NCBI RefSeq assembly: GCF_009765965.1
Contig: NZ_LMUL01000014.1
Location: forward strand, 240,046 to 304,045
Reading direction: 5' to 3'
DNA from: Caulobacter sp. S45
GTDB taxonomy: Bacteria > Pseudomonadota > Alphaproteobacteria > Caulobacterales > Caulobacteraceae
Length of the DNA stretch: 64,000 nucleotides
Shown here: in pieces, positions 59,246-64,000 of the stretch
How the letters are laid out: each line of letters begins with the position of its first letter
How positions within the stretch are numbered: the stretch's first letter is position 1
The notes under the pieces: model-generated
What the model saw: the letters and a program-made list of their open reading frames with translations, nothing else
The model's database searches: none
Told to the model about the DNA's origin: nothing
Program-made: the position numbers and the translations under genes

Positions 59246-60343
59246 ATGACCGACAGCCCGATCCTGCTCACCCCCGGTCCGCTGACCACGCACCCGGCCA
59301 CGCGACAGGCCATGCTGCGCGACTGGGGTTCGCGGGACAAAGCCTTCATCGCCCTGACCGCGGAGCTACGCACCCGTCTTCTGGCCGTGGCCAATGGACA
59401 GGCGACCCACGCGGCGATCCCGCTCCAGGGCAGCGGCACCTTCATCGTCGAAGCCGCCATCTCGACCCTGGTGCGCAAGACCGACCGGTTGTTGGTGCTG
59501 ATCAACGGCGCCTATGGTGAGCGCATCCTGGCCATCGCCCAGCGCCATGGCCTGGACGCCGTCGCCCTGCGCGCGCCGGAGGACCAGGCGATCGACCCGG
59601 CGCGGGTGGACGCGACGCTCGCCGCCGACCCGGCCATCACCCACGTCGCCCTGGTCCACTGCGAAACCACCACTGGCCTGCTCAACCCGCTTGAGTCGAT
59701 CGCAGGCGTCGTCGCCCACCACGGCAAACCGCTGATCCTGGACGCCATGTCCAGCTTCGGCGCGCTCCCCCTTGATCTGGCGGCGACGCCGGTCTGCGCG
59801 GTGCTGGCCTCCAGCAACAAGTGCCTGGAGGGCGTGCCCGGCCTGGGCTTCGCGCTGATCGCCCACGACGCCTTGGCCGCGGCCAAGGGAGTCAGCCCGT
59901 CGATGAGTTTCGACCTGCACGCCCAGCACCAGGGGTTCGAAGCCAACGGCCAATGGCGCTTCACCCCGCCGGTGCAGGTGGTCGCCGCCCTGGTGGAAGC
60001 CCTGCGCGCCCTGGAAAGCGAAGGCGGGCCCACCGCACGCCTCGCCCGCTACCAGGACAACCTGCGCACCCTGGCCGAGGGCATGACCCGGCTGGGCTTT
60101 CCGCTCTATCTCGACCCCGCGATCCAGGCGCCGATCATCGCCACCTTCCGCCCGTCTCCCGCGCGTCCGTTCGAGTTCGAGGCCTTTTACGACGGCTTGG
60201 CCGAGCGCGGCTTCCTGATCTATCCGGGCAAGCTCACACGTGAGGACAGCTTCCGCATCGGCTGCATCGGCGATCTCCACCGCGCCGATTTCGAGCGGCT
60301 GCTGGCGGCTGTGGAGCAGGTTCTGGCGCGCGAGCCGGCCTAG
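59246..60343 (+). CDS. 2-aminoethylphosphonate aminotransferase (PhnW-like)
   Basis: PLP fold-type I enzyme that interconverts phosphonoacetaldehyde and 2-aminoethylphosphonate. Next to a mutase and decarboxylase it should run in the biosynthetic direction. It has 365 residues from ATG 59246; a GTG at 59234 that overlaps the previous stop is also possible. Start motif LLTPGPLTTHPATR, cofactor Asp166 in LDAMSSFGA, PLP Lys192 in ASSNKCLEGVPG, and Arg in the final SFRIGCIGDL. Third gene of the operon. Confidence 0.93.
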   Translation: MTDSPILLTPGPLTTHPATRQAMLRDWGSRDKAFIALTAELRTRLLAVANGQATHAAIPLQGSGTFIVEAAISTLVRKTDRLLVLINGAYGERILAIAQRHGLDAVALRAPEDQAIDPARVDATLAADPAITHVALVHCETTTGLLNPLESIAGVVAHHGKPLILDAMSSFGALPLDLAATPVCAVLASSNKCLEGVPGLGFALIAHDALAAAKGVSPSMSFDLHAQHQGFEANGQWRFTPPVQVVAALVEALRALESEGGPTARLARYQDNLRTLAEGMTRLGFPLYLDPAIQAPIIATFRPSPARPFEFEAFYDGLAERGFLIYPGKLTREDSFRIGCIGDLHRADFERLLAAVEQVLAREPA

Positions 60344-60349
60344 CCGCGC

Positions 60350-60940
60350 TCAACGCCCCCGGCGGATCAGCGCCCGAACGCCCACGATCAGCGCCACCAC
60401 CGGCGTCACCGTTCCGCCGATCGCCACCACCGCCGGCGCGATCCCAAACCAGATCATGAATGGGATCAGCAGCATGGCGTCGTCCGGATCGACCAGCACC
60501 CGGCCGTTGGCGCTGACCCCCTTGGCGCTCGCCACCTTGGCGACATTAAGCAGATAGAACAGCACAACGATGCTGACGCCCGCCAGGGCGCCCAGCACTA
60601 TACCCGCCGGTCCCATCACACCCCGAAGCCCGACGCCCAGGCCCAGGAAGGCGACGATATTGCCAATGCAGTCGCTGATCAGGTCGTAGCGGTAGCCGCC
60701 CACGCTGCTCAGTCCGGTCTGGCGCGCGAGCTCCCCGTCCGCCCGGTCCAGCAGCAGCGACAACAGCAGCGCCCCCGCCCCCGTCGCCATCCAGACCACC
60801 CCGCCGGCGGCGAAAGCCCCCGCCGCGCCCAAGGCCGCGAACAGCCGCAGCGTGGTGACCTGATTCGGCGTCACCCCCGTACGCGCGACAACGCGAACCG
60901 GCGGGCGGATCAATCGGTGGAGGAGGGTGTCGTGACTCAC
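60350..60940 (-). CDS. CDP-alcohol phosphatidyltransferase family protein
   Basis: Integral membrane enzyme that transfers a phospho- or phosphonoalcohol group from a CDP or CMP carrier to a lipid. It has 196 residues from a GTG, about six membrane helices. The full catalytic pattern is present with exact spacing: Asp65, Asp68-Gly69, Ala72-Arg73, Gly82, Asp86 and Asp90 (segment starting DRADGELAR). Convergent with the AEP operon and divergent from the RND exporter. Best inference: attachment of AEP from CMP-AEP to diacylglycerol or another lipid alcohol. Confidence 0.88.
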   Translation of the reverse strand: MSHDTLLHRLIRPPVRVVARTGVTPNQVTTLRLFAALGAAGAFAAGGVVWMATGAGALLLSLLLDRADGELARQTGLSSVGGYRYDLISDCIGNIVAFLGLGVGLRGVMGPAGIVLGALAGVSIVVLFYLLNVAKVASAKGVSANGRVLVDPDDAMLLIPFMIWFGIAPAVVAIGGTVTPVVALIVGVRALIRRGR

Positions 60941-61062
60941 GGCGCTTAAGTCGTATGGCCAAGCCGGGTTGTCGAGGACCGGATCAGTGGACTTGCGCCA
61001 AGTGCGTCTTCGCGGGCACAAGGGTGTGCTCCGCCCCAGCTGTTCGTGGAACTGGATCGACC

Positions 61063-63663
61063 GTGAAGCCGTCCCTGATCGCCCGTATCGTGGCGACGAG
61101 CTGCCGCCTCGCGCTTGTCGTGGTCCCACTCGGCCTGGTCCTGGCCGTCGCGGGCGCGATGTTCGCCGCCCAGCACTTCGCCATGTCCACCGACACCGCG
61201 GGCCTGATCTCGCCCAAGCTGAAGTGGCGCCAGGACGGGGCCATGCTGGACAAGGCCTTCCCACAGAACAGCGACCTGACCGCCGTGGTGATCGACGGCG
61301 CCACGCCCGAGTTGGCCGAGCAGGCCGCCGACCGCCTGTTCCCGGCCCTGCTCCAGCGCCACGACCTGTTCCACGGCGTGCGCCGGCCCAATGGCGGCCC
61401 CTTCTTCCAGAAGAACGGCCTGCTGCTGCTGCCCCTGAAAGAGGTGCAATCCACCGTCAACCAGCTGCTGTCCGCCCAGGCCTTCCTCGGACCGCTCGCC
61501 GCCGATCCCACCGTGCGGGGGGTGATGAACGCGCTCGACACCGCCTTGGTCGGCGTCCAGCACGGTCAGGCCAAGCTGTCGGACCTGGACAAGCCGATGA
61601 AGGGATTGGCCGACTCCCTGGAGAAGACCGCCGCCGGCCAGCCGGCCTATTTCTCCTGGGAGGCGCTGTTCGCCAACGGCCCGCACGCCGCCGGCGCGCG
61701 CCAGTTCATCCTGGTCCAGCCCGTGCTCGATTACGGCTCGCTGGAGCCCGGCTCCAAGTCCAGCGACGCCATCCACCAGATCGCCAGGGACCTGAAACTG
61801 GACGCGGCGCACGGCGTGCAGGTCCGGCTGACCGGCTCGGTGCCCCTGAACGACGAGCAGCTCTCCTCGCTGAAGCAGCGCGCCCTGCTGATGACCTCGG
61901 TGATGCTGGGCTCGATGGTGCTGATGCTGTGGCTGGCGGTGAAGTCGGTGCGGATGATCGTCGCCATCCTGGGGACGACCTTTGTCGGCCTGATCCTCAC
62001 GGCGGCCGTGGGCTTGGCGATCATCGGCCGGTTCAACCTGATCTCGGTGGCCTTCATCCCGCTGTTCGTGGGACTGGGCGTGGACTTCGGCATCCAGTTC
62101 AGTGTCCGCTACCGGGCCGAACGGCGGACCCACCCCAATCTCAAGGACGCGCTGGTCGCGGCCGGCGACGGGGTCGGCGGATCGCTGGCCCTGGCGGCGG
62201 CGGCCATCGCGCTGGCCTTCTTCGCCTTCCTGCCCACCAGCTATTCCGGCGTATCCGAACTCGGCGTGATCGCCGGCGGCGGCATGGTGATCGCCTTCGT
62301 GCTGGCGGTGACCTTCCTGCCGGCCCTGCTGATGCTGCTCAAGCCCAAGGGCGAGACCGCGGATGTCGGCATCGCCGCGCTGGGGCCGCTGGACGACTAC
62401 CTGATCGAGAAGCGCAAGCGCGTGCTGACCATCTTCGGCGGCGTGGCGGTGGTGTGCGTGGTCCTGCTGGCCTTCGTGCGCTTCGACTTCAACCCGCTGC
62501 ACCTGCAGAATCCGCACGGCGAGGCGATGGCCACCGTCTACGATCTGATGAAGGACCCGGAGCAGACGCCCAACACCATCGACATCCTGGCCCCGTCCCT
62601 CCCCGCCGCCCAGGCCCTGTCGCAGCGGCTGTCCAAGCTGCCCGAAGTGTCCCAGGTGCTGACGCTCGACACCTTCATCCCCTCGGACCAGACCGACAAG
62701 CTGGCGGCGCTGAGCGACGCCTCGCTGTTGCTGGACCCGACGCTCAACCCCTTCACGGTGCAGTCGGCTCCCGCCGACGCCGACATCGTGCAGAGCCTGA
62801 ACCATACGGCCCAGGACCTCGACGCCGCCGCCAAGACCACCACCGGCGCATCCGCCGGCGACGCGCGTCGGCTGGCCACCGCGCTGCGCAAGATCGCCGC
62901 CGGCTCGCCCGGCTTACGCGATCAGGCCACGGCGACGCTGATCCCGCCGCTGCAGGTGCTGCTCAACCAACTTCGAAGTCTGCTCCAGGCCCAGACCATC
63001 ACCCGCGCCTCGCTGCCGCCGGAGCTGGTGCGCGACTGGCTCGCGCCCGACGGCCGCGCCCGGATCTCGGTGTTCCCGACCGGCGATTCCAACGACAACA
63101 AGGTGCTGGCCCGATTCTCCAAGGCCGTGCGCGCCATCGCACCCGACGCCACCGGCACCCCGATCACGATCCAGGAGGCGGGCCGCACCATCTACACCGC
63201 CTTCATGCAGGCGGGCGTGCTGTCGTTCATCGTCATCACCCTGCTGCTGGCCGTGGTGCTGCGGCGGATACGCGACGTGATGCTGACCATGGCCCCGATC
63301 GTGCTGACGGGCCTGCTGACGCTGGGGACCTGCGTGCTGATCGGCCAGCCGCTGAACTTCGCCAATATCATCGCCTTCCCGCTGCTGTTCGGCATCGGGG
63401 TGGCGTTCAACATCTATTTCGTGATCGCCTGGCGCAACGGCGAGACCAACCTACTGCGCTCCAGCCTGGCGCGTGCGGTGCTGTTCAGCGCTCTCACCAC
63501 CGGCGCCTCGTTCGGCAGCCTGATCATCTCCACCCACCCCGGCACGGCGGGGATCGGCGAGTTGCTGATGATCGCGCTCGGCTGGACCCTGGTGACGGCC
63601 CTGGTGTTCGAGCCGGCCCTGCTCGGCCACCCGCCGACGGAGACCCGGCGCGCGGCGACCTGA
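61063..63663 (+). CDS. HpnN-like RND/MMPL lipid transporter
   Basis: Inner-membrane efflux protein of the RND superfamily, closest in style to the hopanoid transporter HpnN. It has 866 residues from a GTG. Two halves, each with a large periplasmic domain followed by a bundle of five to six helices, and FVGLGVDFGIQFSVRYRAE in the first SSD-like core. HpnN relatives move hopanoids to the outer membrane, so this may export a lipid. It sits next to the CDP-alcohol transferase in the phosphonate region, suggesting a phosphonolipid cargo, which is an inference. Confidence 0.88.
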   Translation: MKPSLIARIVATSCRLALVVVPLGLVLAVAGAMFAAQHFAMSTDTAGLISPKLKWRQDGAMLDKAFPQNSDLTAVVIDGATPELAEQAADRLFPALLQRHDLFHGVRRPNGGPFFQKNGLLLLPLKEVQSTVNQLLSAQAFLGPLAADPTVRGVMNALDTALVGVQHGQAKLSDLDKPMKGLADSLEKTAAGQPAYFSWEALFANGPHAAGARQFILVQPVLDYGSLEPGSKSSDAIHQIARDLKLDAAHGVQVRLTGSVPLNDEQLSSLKQRALLMTSVMLGSMVLMLWLAVKSVRMIVAILGTTFVGLILTAAVGLAIIGRFNLISVAFIPLFVGLGVDFGIQFSVRYRAERRTHPNLKDALVAAGDGVGGSLALAAAAIALAFFAFLPTSYSGVSELGVIAGGGMVIAFVLAVTFLPALLMLLKPKGETADVGIAALGPLDDYLIEKRKRVLTIFGGVAVVCVVLLAFVRFDFNPLHLQNPHGEAMATVYDLMKDPEQTPNTIDILAPSLPAAQALSQRLSKLPEVSQVLTLDTFIPSDQTDKLAALSDASLLLDPTLNPFTVQSAPADADIVQSLNHTAQDLDAAAKTTTGASAGDARRLATALRKIAAGSPGLRDQATATLIPPLQVLLNQLRSLLQAQTITRASLPPELVRDWLAPDGRARISVFPTGDSNDNKVLARFSKAVRAIAPDATGTPITIQEAGRTIYTAFMQAGVLSFIVITLLLAVVLRRIRDVMLTMAPIVLTGLLTLGTCVLIGQPLNFANIIAFPLLFGIGVAFNIYFVIAWRNGETNLLRSSLARAVLFSALTTGASFGSLIISTHPGTAGIGELLMIALGWTLVTALVFEPALLGHPPTETRRAAT

Positions 63664-63677
63664 GAAGCGGGCCTCAT

Positions 63678-63704
63678 CCCGAGACGCGCATGGCGCGTCT
63701 CGGG
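63678..63704. terminator. Strong bidirectional hairpin after the RND gene
   Basis: CCCGAGACGCGC (63678-63689) pairs perfectly with GCGCGTCTCGGG (63693-63704) around a 3-base loop. It shares GAGACGC with the dispersed repeat family and separates two convergent genes. Confidence 0.7.
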
Positions 63705-63716
63705 ACCGCATAATCC

Positions 63717-64000
63717 CTATTGCTGCGCGATAGGCAGGGTCAACTTCAGCCCCGCGCCGTTGCGGACCTCGACCCGCTGCATCACCACGACGCCGGTGTC
63801 GGCGGCGGCGGGCGCCTTCGCCTTCGGCACGGCCCGGGCGATAATAAAGAAGCCGCCGTCGGGCAGGTGATCGAACACGAAGCTGTTGCGTGCATCGCAG
63901 GCGGCCGTGCGGACGAATCGGCCGTAGTCCACGCCCGGCCGCGCGGCGTCGCGGGACTTGACCACTTCCACCGGGACGACTGCGTGATCATCCGACTCGT
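63717..64000 (-). CDS. C-terminal part of an unrecognised protein (cut by window edge)
   Basis: The frame is open from the right edge to a stop at 63719-63717, giving at least 94 residues. A GTG at 63971 could be a start, but the frame continues upstream through non-start codons, so the gene probably begins outside the window. The pattern FDHLPDGGFFIIARA, followed by a beta-rich tail ending LTLPIAQQ, resembles small beta-sandwich envelope domains (carboxypeptidase-regulatory style). No firm family. Confidence 0.5.
   Translation of the reverse strand, partial: ESDDHAVVPVEVVKSRDAARPGVDYGRFVRTAACDARNSFVFDHLPDGGFFIIARAVPKAKAPAAADTGVVVMQRVEVRNGAGLKLTLPIAQQ

Noticed and set aside
60969-63713. Open frame of 914 codons overlapping the HpnN-like gene in another frame
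   Set aside because: Very Arg-rich, no membrane helices or motifs, while the other frame gives a full RND transporter.

Overview
The window is a GC-rich stretch of an alphaproteobacterial chromosome. It most resembles Caulobacterales (Caulobacter or Phenylobacterium type). This is inferred from a PhyR/EcfG general stress response, one bifunctional Rsh (RelA/SpoT) enzyme, ErpA-type Fe-S insertion, an NDUFS4-like complex I protein, a class I PHA synthase, an HpnN-like RND exporter and the overall protein style. Coding density is high. I see no CRISPR array, prophage, insertion sequence or transposase.

Layout. 1-3.1 kb: a truncated membrane protein, dgt, erpA and an exonuclease III family gene. 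3.0-7.4 kb: the str operon rpsL-rpsG-fusA-tuf on the minus strand, closed by a clear terminator. 7.7-10.7 kb: an S9 peptidase and a proline-rich membrane-anchored protein. 10.7-18.1 kb: rsh, rpoZ and folK, then a NYN-domain protein, a family 5 uracil-DNA glycosylase, an MFS exporter, and the smpB/dapA pair. 18.3-29.7 kb: lytic transglycosylase, threonine dehydratase, two RNA methyltransferases, HrpB helicase, an APC permease and a two-component system.

29.8-36.2 kb is a stress island. It holds an EF-hand lipoprotein, a DUF883 protein, PhyR, a DUF1345 membrane protein, a KGG-repeat protein, EgtB, an EcfG-type sigma factor, a NepR-like anti-sigma candidate and an unusual W-R repeat protein. Several of these genes, and a DUF1328 gene at 54.3 kb, have GGAAC-N16/17-CGTT-type promoters, the signature of EcfG sigma factors, so the island looks autoregulated.

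36.3-54.5 kb is mostly housekeeping: a second two-component system, a pseudouridine synthase, an RNA methyltransferase, a 2OG-Fe oxygenase, M28 peptidase, ICMT-like methyltransferase, three tRNAs (Arg, Pro, Glu), glutaminyl cyclase, a double cold-shock protein, recJ, hom, a lipoprotein, phaC, tag and a fatty acyl-CoA ligase.

54.6-63.7 kb is the most interesting region. It holds a complete set for making 2-aminoethylphosphonate (PEP mutase, phosphonopyruvate decarboxylase, AEP aminotransferase). Around these sit a LicC/PntC-like nucleotidyltransferase, a PhyH-type dioxygenase, a CDP-alcohol phosphotransferase and an HpnN-like lipid exporter. Together they suggest synthesis, possible hydroxylation, lipid attachment and transport of a phosphonolipid. 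The window ends inside an unrecognised minus-strand gene.
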